Positions 8,042-15,929 of a stretch of DNA of 64,000 nt are shown piece by piece. How positions within the stretch are numbered: the stretch's first letter is position 1; each line of letters starts with the position of its first letter. Source of the stretch: Kribbella sp. NBC_00382 (GTDB lineage: Bacteria; Actinomycetota; Actinomycetes; Propionibacteriales; Kribbellaceae); NCBI RefSeq assembly GCF_036067295.1, contig NZ_CP107954.1:5394001-5458000 (forward strand), given 5' to 3'. A model generated the notes under the pieces. The model did not search any database and was not told the DNA's origin. It saw only the letters and a list, made by a program, of their open reading frames with translations. The translations under genes and the position numbers were made by a program.

Positions 8042-9466
8042 CTACAGCGGGATGTTGCCGTGCTTGCCGCGGACGCGGCCGCCGGACTCAGCGGCTGCGA
8101 TCGCGGCGGCCAGCGCTGACCGGGTAGCACTCGGCTCGACGATTTCGTCGACGACGCCGATCTGGCGGGCTCGTTCGATGCCGCCGGCGATCTTCTCGTG
8201 TTCGGCGGCCAGCTCGGCCTCGACCTGCGGGCGCAGGTCTGGCTCGACCTCGGCCAGCCGGCGGCGGTGCAGGATGCGGATCGCGGCGACCGCGCCCATC
8301 ACGGCCACCTCGGCGCGCGGCCAGGCGAACACCCGAGTCGCCCCGAGCGAGCGTGCGTTCATCGCGATGTACGCGCCACCGTAGGTCTTGCGGGTCACCA
8401 GCGTGACGCGCGGCACGACCGACTCGGCGAAGGCATGCAGCAGCTTGGCTCCCCGGCGTACGACGCCGTCCCATTCCTGACCGACACCCGGCAGGTACCC
8501 CGGTACGTCGACCAGCACCACCATCGGCACCCCGAACGCATCGCACATCCGCACGAACCGGGCAGCCTTCTCCGCCGACAACGCGTCCAGACATCCACCC
8601 AGCCGCAGCGGGTTGTTCGCGATCACCCCGACCGTACGACCGCCAAGCCGCCCAAGGGTCGTGACGATGTTCGGCGCCCACCGCTGATGCAGCTCGACAC
8701 CGGACTCCTCGTCAAGCACCCCGCCGACCAACGGATGCACGTCGTACGCACGCTTGGCCGACTCCGGCAACAACCCCGACAGATCCGTGTCCGAGACCTC
8801 AGCCGATACCGACCCAGGGTTAGCGAACAGATCCGCCAACCGACGAGCCTTCTCGATCGCCGCAGCCTCGGAGTCCGTGGTGATGTGCACGACCCCAGAC
8901 CGACGCCCGTGCGGCTCAGGACCGCCCAGCCGCAGCATGTCGACGTCCTCGCCGGTCACCGACCGGACCACATCCGGCCCGGTGACGAAGATCCGCCCCT
9001 CCGGCCCGAGGATCACGATGTCGGTCAAAGCAGGCCCGTACGCCGCGCCGCCGGCGGCCGGGCCGAGTACGACGGAGATCTGCGGGATCTTGCCGGAAGC
9101 CTGCGTCATCTCGTAGAAGATCTTGCCGACCGCATGTAGCGACAGCACACCCTCGGCCAGCCGCGCCCCACCGGAGTGCCACAACCCGATGATCGGCAGC
9201 TCCTCCTCGCGAGCCACCCGATACGCCTCGACGACGACCTCGCAGCCCTCGTCACCCATCGCGCCGCCCATCACGGTGGCGTCCGAGCAGAACGCGATCA
9301 CCGGGGCGCCGGCGATCGTGCCCCGAGCCGCCAGCATCCCGGACAGATTGTCGGGAGTGATCAGCTCGAGCGTGCCCGGGTCGAACAAGGCGGTGAGCCG
9401 GGAGACCGGATTGCGGGGATCCTCTTCGCGCGGCAGCTTGGCCGGCTTCACAGGGGCGGTGGTCAT
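8042..9466 (-). CDS. Acyl-CoA carboxylase beta subunit (carboxyltransferase)
   Basis: A 474-residue carboxyltransferase that moves CO2 from biotin to acetyl- or propionyl-CoA, making malonyl- or methylmalonyl-CoA. Both halves of the crotonase-like fold are present on one chain: GGAMGDEGCEVVVEAYR and GLWHSGGARLAEG in the N-half, VDVPGYLPGVGQEWDG and GGAYIAMNARSLGA in the C-half. Start at 9466 chosen because GGGAG is 7 bases upstream; the ATG at 9472 would sit directly on that site. It is the last gene of the fab cluster, so malonyl-CoA supply for FabD is the likely job. The gap to fabF holds a hairpin. Acyl-CoA preference cannot be read with certainty. Confidence 0.9.
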   Translation of the reverse strand: MTTAPVKPAKLPREEDPRNPVSRLTALFDPGTLELITPDNLSGMLAARGTIAGAPVIAFCSDATVMGGAMGDEGCEVVVEAYRVAREEELPIIGLWHSGGARLAEGVLSLHAVGKIFYEMTQASGKIPQISVVLGPAAGGAAYGPALTDIVILGPEGRIFVTGPDVVRSVTGEDVDMLRLGGPEPHGRRSGVVHITTDSEAAAIEKARRLADLFANPGSVSAEVSDTDLSGLLPESAKRAYDVHPLVGGVLDEESGVELHQRWAPNIVTTLGRLGGRTVGVIANNPLRLGGCLDALSAEKAARFVRMCDAFGVPMVVLVDVPGYLPGVGQEWDGVVRRGAKLLHAFAESVVPRVTLVTRKTYGGAYIAMNARSLGATRVFAWPRAEVAVMGAVAAIRILHRRRLAEVEPDLRPQVEAELAAEHEKIAGGIERARQIGVVDEIVEPSATRSALAAAIAAAESGGRVRGKHGNIPL

Positions 9467-9525
9467 GGGCATCTCCCGGGTCAGAAGGGTGCGGACTGCA
9501 TCCGGGCTCAGGGCCGCGGACCTGA

Positions 9526-9556
9526 GACGAGCCGGGGCGGAAAGCCCCGGCCCGTC
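9526..9556. terminator. Intergenic hairpin between fabF and carboxyltransferase gene
   Basis: GCCGGGGC (9531-9538) pairs with GCCCCGGC (9544-9551), extended by GACG/CGTC outside one mismatch. No T-run follows, so it may be an RNA processing or partial termination signal. Confidence 0.5.
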
Positions 9557-9579
9557 GTGAATCAGACCGACTTACTGCA

Positions 9580-10815
9580 TCAGATTGATTTGAAGGCAAG
9601 GGCGACGTTGTGGCCGCCAAAGCCGAAGGAGTTGTTCAGTGCCGCGATGTCCCCGTCAGCCAGCTTGCGCGGCTCGGTCGCGATGTCGAGTTCGACACCG
9701 TCGTCGACCTTGTCCAGGTTGATCGTCGGCGGTACCAGCCGGTGGTGCAGGGCGAGCACGGTGGCGATCGACTCGACCGCTCCGGCCGCGCCGAGCAGGT
9801 GGCCGATCATCGACTTCGGCGCGGTCGCCACGGCGGTGTCGGCGACCTTGCCGAGCGCCTTGCGGATCGCGATCGCCTCGGCGACGTCACCGGCCGGGGT
9901 CGAGGTCGCGTGCGCGTTGATGTGCACGATGTCGCCGGTGGCCAGGTCGCCCTCGCGCAGTGCCTGCAGCATCGCGCGCTCGGCGCCCGAACCGGTCGGG
10001 TCCGGCTGGACGATGTCGTGGCCATCGGCGGTGATGCCGGCGCCTGCGAACTCGGCGTAGATCTTGGCGCCACGGGCGACCGCGTGCTCGTACGACTCCA
10101 GTACCAGCACACCGGCGCCTTCACCGAGCAGGAAGCCGTCGCGGTCGACGTCCCACGGCCGGGACGCGCGCTCGGGGTCGTCGTTGCGCTTGCTCAGCGC
10201 CATCATCTGGCCGAACGCGGCCAGCGGCAGGCCGGCGATCGAACCCTCGGCGCCACCAGCGACGACGATGTCGGCGCGGCCCAGACGGATCTGGTCGGCG
10301 GCCAGCGAGATGGCCTCGTTGCTCGACGCGCAGGCCGATACCGGAGTCTGTACGCCGGCCAGCGCGCCCAGCTCGAGACCCACGTTGGCGGCCGCCGAGT
10401 TCGGCATCAGCATCGGGATCGCCAGCGGTGAGACCCGGCGCGGGCCCTTCTGCAGCAGGTCGTAGTTGGCCAGCGTGGTCATCAGGCCGCCGATCCCGGT
10501 GGCGATCGCCACGCCGAGACGGGTCTTGTCCAGCTCGACGTCGGCCAGGCCGGAGTCGGCCCAGGCCTCGCGGGCGGCGACGACGGCGAACTGCGCGTTG
10601 CGGTCCAGCCGGCGGGCCTTCACCCGCTCGATGATCTCGGTGGGCTCGACAGCGGCGGGAGCGGCGATCTTGACCGGCAGCTCCTCGACCCAGTCGGCGG
10701 TGAGCAGCTTCGCCCCGGACTTGCCGGCCAGCAGCGCCTCCCAGGTGCTGGCGACGTCGCCCCCGACCGGGGTCGTCGCTCCGAGCCCGGTGATGACGAC
10801 TCGGGTCTTCGACAT
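9580..10815 (-). CDS. fabF: 3-oxoacyl-ACP synthase II (FabF)
   Basis: A 411-residue condensing enzyme that elongates acyl-ACP with malonyl-ACP in type II fatty acid synthesis. The thiolase fold and the Cys-His-His triad are complete: SACASSNEA (Cys near 165), HINAHATST (His near 305) and KSMIGHLLGAAGA (His near 340). The ATG at 10815 has GAGGT upstream. It is the fourth gene of the fabD-fabH-acpP-fabF order, 146 bases after acpP with a strong hairpin between, which may set the high ACP to FabF ratio. Usual length and no anomalies. Confidence 0.96.
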   Translation of the reverse strand: MSKTRVVITGLGATTPVGGDVASTWEALLAGKSGAKLLTADWVEELPVKIAAPAAVEPTEIIERVKARRLDRNAQFAVVAAREAWADSGLADVELDKTRLGVAIATGIGGLMTTLANYDLLQKGPRRVSPLAIPMLMPNSAAANVGLELGALAGVQTPVSACASSNEAISLAADQIRLGRADIVVAGGAEGSIAGLPLAAFGQMMALSKRNDDPERASRPWDVDRDGFLLGEGAGVLVLESYEHAVARGAKIYAEFAGAGITADGHDIVQPDPTGSGAERAMLQALREGDLATGDIVHINAHATSTPAGDVAEAIAIRKALGKVADTAVATAPKSMIGHLLGAAGAVESIATVLALHHRLVPPTINLDKVDDGVELDIATEPRKLADGDIAALNNSFGFGGHNVALAFKSI

Positions 10816-10890
10816 GGTTACCTCATCCTTCGGCGTGTCAGCGAGTGGGGGAGACCGGTACGGCGTACCGGCGGGGGCTGCTGGAGCGGC

Positions 10891-10920
10891 GGCTCACCGG
10901 ACTCTGAGGTCCGGTGAGCC
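10891..10920. terminator. Hairpin between acpP and fabF
   Basis: A perfect 11-bp stem (10891-10901 with 10910-10920) and an 8-base loop, 42 bases after the acpP stop. No T-run follows on the minus strand. Likely a 3' stabiliser of acpP mRNA or a leaky terminator. Confidence 0.55.
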
Positions 10921-10961
10921 CGCGACGGCTGCCAGCACGATCGAATCCTGAAGGGACTCGA

Positions 10962-11210
10962 TCAGCCGTTCTGCGCGCGCTCGATGAACGCGACGGCGTC
11001 ACCGACGGTCTTCAGGTTCTTGACCTCGTCGTCGGGGATCTTGACGCTGAACTTCTCCTCGGCGGCCACGACGACCTCGACCATGGAGAGCGAGTCGACG
11101 TCGAGGTCGTCGGTGAAGGACTTGTCCAGCTGGACGTCCTCGACCGGGATGCCGGCGATCTCGTTGACGATCTCGGCGAGGTCGGAGCGGATCTCTTCGG
11201 TGCTGGCCAT
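10962..11210 (-). CDS. acpP: Acyl carrier protein
   Basis: An 82-residue acidic four-helix carrier. The phosphopantetheine serine is in DVDSLSMVEV (about residue 40). It shuttles growing acyl chains between FabD, FabH and FabF, which are encoded around it. The ATG at 11210 has AAAGGGA about 10 bases upstream. Length and charge are typical. Confidence 0.97.
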   Translation of the reverse strand: MASTEEIRSDLAEIVNEIAGIPVEDVQLDKSFTDDLDVDSLSMVEVVVAAEEKFSVKIPDDEVKNLKTVGDAVAFIERAQNG

Positions 11211-11308
11211 CTGTGTGTTTCCCTTTCAGCTACGTGCTCTGTCGGTACTGCGAACCGGAGTCGGCCACCTGAGCCGCCCCGGACAACTATGGGCTACTAC
11301 GTCCCGTA

Positions 11309-12307
11309 CTACGGGAGCCGGACCACCTGAGCGGCGTACGTGAGTCCCGCGCCGAAGCCGATGATGAGCGCGAGGTCCCCGCTCTTCGCCTCGCCGTTCT
11401 CGCGCATGGTGGCGATCGCGAGCGGGATCGACGCGGCCGACGTGTTGCCCTGCCGCTCGATGTCGCGGGCCACCTTGACGCTGTCCGGCAGCTTCAGCGT
11501 GCGCCGCATCGCGTCCGTGATCCGCATGTTCGCCTGGTGCGGGATGAACAGGTCGAGGTCCTCGGGCTTCACGCCCGCGACGTCGAGCGCCTGCTGCGCG
11601 GTCTTGGCCATCTCGAAGGACGCCCAGCGGAAGACCGGGTTGCCGTCCATCGTGAGGTTCGGCCACTGGTAGCTGCCGTGTGCCTCGACCCAGGACTCCT
11701 TCTGGCTGATCACCAGGTGCTGGGTGCCGTCCGAACCCCAGACGACCGGGCCGATGCCAGGCTCGTCGGACGGTCCGACCACGGCCGCACCGGCGCCGTC
11801 GGCGAAGATGAACGCCGTCCCGCGGTCGGTCCGGTCGGTGATGTCGCTGAGCCGCTCCACGCCGATCACCAGCACGTACTTCGCGCTGCCGCCGCGGACC
11901 AGGTCGTTGGCCATCGCGATGCCGTAGCAGAACCCGGCGCAGGCGGCCGACACGTCGAACGCGGCAGCCGTCGGGGCGCCGACCGCGACGGCGATCTGGG
12001 TCGCGATCGCGGGGGTCTGGTACAGGTGCGTGACGGTCGCGGTGATGACGCAGCCGATCTGCGCGGGGTCGATACCGGAGTCGGCGAGGGCCTCCTTGGC
12101 CGCGTTCGTCGACATCATCAGGATGGTCTCGTCCTCGGACGCCCAGCGCCGCTCCTTGATCCCGGAGCGGGTCTGGATCCACTCGTCGCTGGAGTCGATC
12201 TGCTCCAGGATCTCCGAGTTCGGCACCACTCTGCGCGGCCGGTACGAGCCGAGGCCCAGTACTGCGGCGTGCGCCGCTCCGGTCGACTCTGCGATCTGTC
12301 CGCCCAT
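11309..12307 (-). CDS. fabH: 3-oxoacyl-ACP synthase III (FabH)
   Basis: A 332-residue initiating condensing enzyme that joins a short acyl-CoA primer to malonyl-ACP. The Cys-His-Asn triad is visible: SAACAGFCYG (Cys near 120), FIPHQANMRI (His near 253) and the Asn in the ERQGNTSAAS segment. The start ATG lies one base after the fabD stop, so the two are translationally coupled. Actinobacterial FabH enzymes of this kind usually accept branched primers, which is family knowledge rather than something read here. Confidence 0.96.
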   Translation of the reverse strand: MGGQIAESTGAAHAAVLGLGSYRPRRVVPNSEILEQIDSSDEWIQTRSGIKERRWASEDETILMMSTNAAKEALADSGIDPAQIGCVITATVTHLYQTPAIATQIAVAVGAPTAAAFDVSAACAGFCYGIAMANDLVRGGSAKYVLVIGVERLSDITDRTDRGTAFIFADGAGAAVVGPSDEPGIGPVVWGSDGTQHLVISQKESWVEAHGSYQWPNLTMDGNPVFRWASFEMAKTAQQALDVAGVKPEDLDLFIPHQANMRITDAMRRTLKLPDSVKVARDIERQGNTSAASIPLAIATMRENGEAKSGDLALIIGFGAGLTYAAQVVRLP

Positions 12308-12308
12308 G

Positions 12309-13499
12309 TCAGTTCACTCCACTCGGGTGCAGCCGCACGAGCGGCTGTCCAGGGGCGACGGGGTCGCCTTCTTCGACCAGCCACTCGACCACGCTGCCAC
12401 CATGCGGCGCGCGGACCTCGACCTCGTCGCGCAGGCTCTTCACCAGCGCGACCACCTCACCGGCCTCGACGGTGTCGCCCGCCTCGCGGGTGATCTGACC
12501 CTCACGGGTGAAGGTGCCCTTCATCGGCGAGACCAGCAGCCGCCAGGTCGGCGACGCGTTGATCTCGGACGGGCTGCCGTGCTTGTCCACGAACGCGCGG
12601 GCGTCGTCGAGCTGGTCCGGCGTCTTCAGCGCGAACACCTCGACCCCCTTGAGCGCGCGCCGGGCGATCCCGGTCAGCGTGCCTGCCGGGGTCATCTCCA
12701 GGATGCCGGTGACCTGCAGGTCGGCCATCGTCTGCATGCACAGGTCCCAGCGGACCGGCGCGTTGACCTGCTGGACCAGCCGGCGCAGGACGTCGCGGCC
12801 GTCGTGCACGATCTGGCCGTCACGGTTCGAGATCAGCCGGGTGCGCGGGTCGTGCGTGGTGATGGAGCGCGCGTAACCGGCCAGCGTCTGGACGGCCGGC
12901 TCCATGTGCTTGGTGTGGAAGGCGCCGGCCACTGACAGCGGGATCAGCCGGGTCTTCTCCGGCGGGTCGGCCTGGAACGCTGCCAGCTCCTCGACCGTAC
13001 CGGCGGCGACGATCTGGCCGGGGCCGTTGTCGTTCGCGGCGGTCAGCCCGTACTTCTCGAGCTTGGCGAGGATCTCCTCGCGGTCGCCGCCGAGCACAGC
13101 GGTCATCGAGGTCGGGGTCAGCGCCGACGCGGCTGCCATCGCCTTGCCGCGTTCGCGGACCAGCACCATCGCCTGCTCACCGGTGATGACGCCCGCGCCG
13201 ACGGCGGCGGCGATCTCACCGACGCTGTGGCCGGCCAGCGCGCCGATCTTCTCGAAGGAGTCGCCCGGGTGCGGGAACAGCGCCAGCGCGGACAGCATGC
13301 TGGCGGCGACCAGCAGCGGCTGGGCGATCGCGGTGTCCCGGATCGTCTCGGCGTCGGCCTTGGTGCCGTAGTGGGCGAGGTCGAGACCGGCGACGGCCGA
13401 CAGCCAGTTCAGCCGGTTCTCGAAGACGGGGTCGGCCAGCCACGGCTCGAGGAATCCTGGGGTCTGGGCGCCCTGTCCGGGCGCAGCGATGACGAGCAC
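12309..13499 (-). CDS. fabD: Malonyl-CoA:ACP transacylase (FabD) with C-terminal biotinyl-like domain
   Basis: A 396-residue protein. Residues 1 to about 310 are a full malonyl-CoA:ACP transacylase: GQGAQ near the N-terminus, the nucleophile in GHSVGEIAAA, and His in AGAFHTKHM. A normal FabD ends here, but about 80 further residues form a biotinyl/lipoyl-type barrel (SPMKGTF, GEVVALVKSLRDEVEVRAP, VEEGDPVAPGQPLVRL). In biotin carriers the turn reads MKM with the modified Lys; here it reads LRD, with Arg in that position. The domain therefore probably cannot be biotinylated. Start GTG at 13499 chosen for AGGGAG 8 bases upstream and MLVIAAPGQGAQ at the N-terminus; the ATG at 13538 would sit just after the predicted transcription start. 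Confidence 0.93.
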   Translation of the reverse strand: MLVIAAPGQGAQTPGFLEPWLADPVFENRLNWLSAVAGLDLAHYGTKADAETIRDTAIAQPLLVAASMLSALALFPHPGDSFEKIGALAGHSVGEIAAAVGAGVITGEQAMVLVRERGKAMAAASALTPTSMTAVLGGDREEILAKLEKYGLTAANDNGPGQIVAAGTVEELAAFQADPPEKTRLIPLSVAGAFHTKHMEPAVQTLAGYARSITTHDPRTRLISNRDGQIVHDGRDVLRRLVQQVNAPVRWDLCMQTMADLQVTGILEMTPAGTLTGIARRALKGVEVFALKTPDQLDDARAFVDKHGSPSEINASPTWRLLVSPMKGTFTREGQITREAGDTVEAGEVVALVKSLRDEVEVRAPHGGSVVEWLVEEGDPVAPGQPLVRLHPSGVN

Positions 13500-13543
13500 G
13501 AGAACAACTCTCCCTGAGGCAGCCGGATCGTGGAGCACAAAGC

Positions 13544-13585
13544 AGCACGAATTCTACCCGCAGGACTTTGTAGGGTTCCTACAAA
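13544..13585 (-). promoter_or_regulatory. fabD promoter with palindromic operator candidate
   Basis: On the minus strand a TAGAAT -10 element lies at 13551-13556. The palindrome TTTGTAGGGTTCCTACAAA (13567-13585, 8-bp arms) covers the expected -35 region and overlaps the stop codon of the upstream PucR gene. It is a good candidate site for that regulator. Confidence 0.55.
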
Positions 13586-14793
13586 AACGCGGATCCGGGC
13601 TCCGGGTTGAGCAGGCGCCCGAGGGTCAGTGCGACACGTAACGTGAAAGCGTCGCGGGGATTCGACGGCAGGTAGCCCGTGAGTTCGCCCACACGCTTCA
13701 ACCTGTACCGGACGGTATTGGCGTGGATGAACATCGCGCGGGCCGTCGCCTCGATCGAACCGCCCGAGTCAAGGTAGGCCGAAACGGTGTCGAGCAGTAC
13801 CCCGTCGCCCATTGTGAGCGGGCCGTAGACGTCCGAGGCGAGTTGCCGGCGGGCATGACCGTCGCCGGACAGCGACCGCTCGGGTAGCAGTTCGTCGGCC
13901 TGGACCGGCCTCGGAGCGCCCGGCCAGGCGGGTGCCGCGCGGAGGCCGGCGACGGCTGCCCGGGCACTCGTGACGGCCGACATCAGGTCCTTCACGACCG
14001 GCCCGACGACGATCGGTCCGGGTCCAAACCAGCCCGCCAGTTTTTGTACGATCTCGACAGGTTTGCTCGTACCACCGAGTACCACCACCAGCCGGTCGCC
14101 TTGCATCGCGCACAGGGCGTCGGCTCCCGCTTCACGGGCCGCATGCCGTACTGCGTCCGCCACGTTCGCGCTGCCGGACTCGGCCTCGAGGGCCCGCCCG
14201 ACGACCACGGCCACCTCCGACGAGGTGCCTCCGGTGGTACTGGTGCCGGTCCAGCCGAGGGCGGAGGCGCGGGATCGTACCGACTCGTCGGCCTCGCCGC
14301 GGATGACCGAGTCGACGACGAGTGCTTCGAGGCGTGCGTCCCAGGCACCGCGCATCTCGGCGGCTTGGGCGTAGATGGTGGCGGCGGCGAAGGCGACCTC
14401 ACGGGCGTACCGCTGCATCGACTCGCGGACGGCCGGTACGTCGTCTGCCGGGAGCAGGTCGCCGATCGTCTGCTCGATCATCTCGATCGTGGTGCGGAGC
14501 AGATCGACGGTCTGATGCAGCGAGATGACCCGGGTGAACTCACGCGGCGCCGACCCGAACATCCTGGTCGGCATCGAGGAGTGCGCCTCGGGATCGCGGA
14601 ACCAGTCGACGAACGCGGTGATCCCGGACTGCGCGACCAGCCCGATCCAGGACCGATCCTGCGCCGACAACTTGCCGAACCACGGCAGCTTCTCGTCCAT
14701 CGCAGCGATCGCGGCCGTCGCCAGCGCCCCGGTCGCCCCTTGCAACCGAAGCGCCCGCGCCTCATGCGCGCTGATCCTCCGCTTGGTCGCCAC
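13579..14793 (-). CDS. fasR: PucR-family regulator, FasR-like, upstream of fab genes
   Basis: A 404-residue regulator with an N-terminal/central GGDEF-like PucR region and a C-terminal helix-turn-helix (GSIEATARAMFIHANTVRYRL, about 345-370, followed by TGYLPSNPRDAFTLRVALTLG). In Streptomyces the equivalent gene in front of fabD-fabH-acpP-fabF is FasR, an activator of that operon, so the same role is inferred. The GTG at 14793 starts VATKRRISAHEARALRLQ; the longer frame from 14841 adds an unlikely Trp/Pro/Cys-rich leader. Its stop codon lies within the palindrome of the fabD promoter. Confidence 0.88.
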   Translation of the reverse strand: MATKRRISAHEARALRLQGATGALATAAIAAMDEKLPWFGKLSAQDRSWIGLVAQSGITAFVDWFRDPEAHSSMPTRMFGSAPREFTRVISLHQTVDLLRTTIEMIEQTIGDLLPADDVPAVRESMQRYAREVAFAAATIYAQAAEMRGAWDARLEALVVDSVIRGEADESVRSRASALGWTGTSTTGGTSSEVAVVVGRALEAESGSANVADAVRHAAREAGADALCAMQGDRLVVVLGGTSKPVEIVQKLAGWFGPGPIVVGPVVKDLMSAVTSARAAVAGLRAAPAWPGAPRPVQADELLPERSLSGDGHARRQLASDVYGPLTMGDGVLLDTVSAYLDSGGSIEATARAMFIHANTVRYRLKRVGELTGYLPSNPRDAFTLRVALTLGRLLNPEPGSAFL

Positions 14794-14849
14794 GCCCCGA
14801 CCATACGTCGGGCAGTCAGTCGGCGATGGCCCCCACCCCACCGCACGAC

Positions 14850-14936
14850 ATTTGGGTGGTTAACCCCTCAAATGGTGGGTTGCCACCCCGGAATCAGGGG
14901 TGACAACCCACAAGCTGAGGGGTTAACCACCCAAAT
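14850..14936 (-). terminator. Very long hairpin at the end of the LysR gene
   Basis: Perfect 21-base inverted arms (14850-14870 and 14916-14936) enclose further pairing (GTGGGTTG/CAACCCAC and CACCCC/GGGGTG), giving a nearly continuous 40-bp stem. The right arm contains the LysR stop codon at 14923-14925. There is no T-run. Confidence 0.7.
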
Positions 14937-15846
14937 GGGGAGGGGCCGGCCAGGTCGGGGGCGGGGTGGGATGGCGGGTGTGGAGGAGGTGGGTGCGGAG
15001 GGTGGTGAGGGAGGGGTGGGGGTTGGTGGTGCGCCAGATGAGGGAGTGGGGGTAGACGGGGGTGGGGTTGTGGAGGTCCATGCGGCGGAGGTCGTAGTCG
15101 GTCGGCCAGCGGAAGCGGGTAAGTTCACCGACGAAGGTGGCGCGGTCGGGTTGCTCGGCCATCGCGTCGAGCATGGCGTCGAGGCCGAAGTTGGGTCCGG
15201 CCGTGTCGATCGTGAAGCCGAACTCGGCGGCCAGGTCGTCGTAGTACGCGGCCCACTCGGTGCCGGCGATGTTGCCGGGCATCCAGATGCTCTGGCCCTT
15301 CAGATCCGTAGGACTGAGTGCGGCGGCGTCTGCTTGGGGGTGGGCCGGTCCGGTGAGGAGTTGGAGCGGTTCGTCGAACACCCGCACGCTGCTCAGGCGG
15401 GCATCAATCGGATTGTGGAGGGCTCGGAAGGTGGCGTCGATGGTGCCTTCGCGGACTGCTTCGATGGCGGCGGCGCCGTTGGGGAGGTTGACGATGTCGA
15501 GGGCGACCGTCGGGTGTTCGCGGTGGAAGTCACGGACCAGGACGGCGGGGGCGAGGAAGCCGCCGATCACGTCGACGCGCAGTGGGCGGTTGCCGGGTTT
15601 CACCGACGCGAGCGCCTGCTGCTCAGCGTGCAGGAGTGCCTGGGCGTGGGGGAGGAACGTCTGGCCGTCGAGGGTGAGCTGGGCGCCACGCGCAGTACGG
15701 GTGAAGAGCTTGACGCCTAGGTGCTTCTCGAGGGCAGCGATGCGTTTGGAGACGGCCTGCTGGGTGATTCGGAGGTCGTCGGCGGCTTCCTGGAATTTGC
15801 CTGCGGACGCGGCCGCGACGAAGGTACGGACGGCGTCGAGATCCAC
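14923..15846 (-). CDS. LysR-family transcriptional regulator
   Basis: A 307-residue LysR protein. The winged helix-turn-helix is at the N-terminus (AVRTFVAAASAGKFQEAADD, ITQQAVSKRIAALEKHLG) and the effector-binding domain follows (PLRVDVIGGFLAPAVLVRDF, GLDAMLDAM). The GTG at 15846 gives the usual MDLDAVRTF start; the longer frame adds Arg/Thr-rich residues. The C-terminus is a Pro/His-rich tail (TPPPTWPAPP) encoded up to a giant hairpin. It is divergent from an MFS transporter with about 80 bases between, so control of that exporter is likely. Confidence 0.9.
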   Translation of the reverse strand: MDLDAVRTFVAAASAGKFQEAADDLRITQQAVSKRIAALEKHLGVKLFTRTARGAQLTLDGQTFLPHAQALLHAEQQALASVKPGNRPLRVDVIGGFLAPAVLVRDFHREHPTVALDIVNLPNGAAAIEAVREGTIDATFRALHNPIDARLSSVRVFDEPLQLLTGPAHPQADAAALSPTDLKGQSIWMPGNIAGTEWAAYYDDLAAEFGFTIDTAGPNFGLDAMLDAMAEQPDRATFVGELTRFRWPTDYDLRRMDLHNPTPVYPHSLIWRTTNPHPSLTTLRTHLLHTRHPTPPPTWPAPPHLGG

Positions 15847-15929
15847 GCCGTCTGTTCTACAGCCTCCGAGGTCCCGCACAACGCCGGGTTGTGGCTCGCC
15901 GGATCGGCGGTTGTTTGAGGCGGGGCAGG

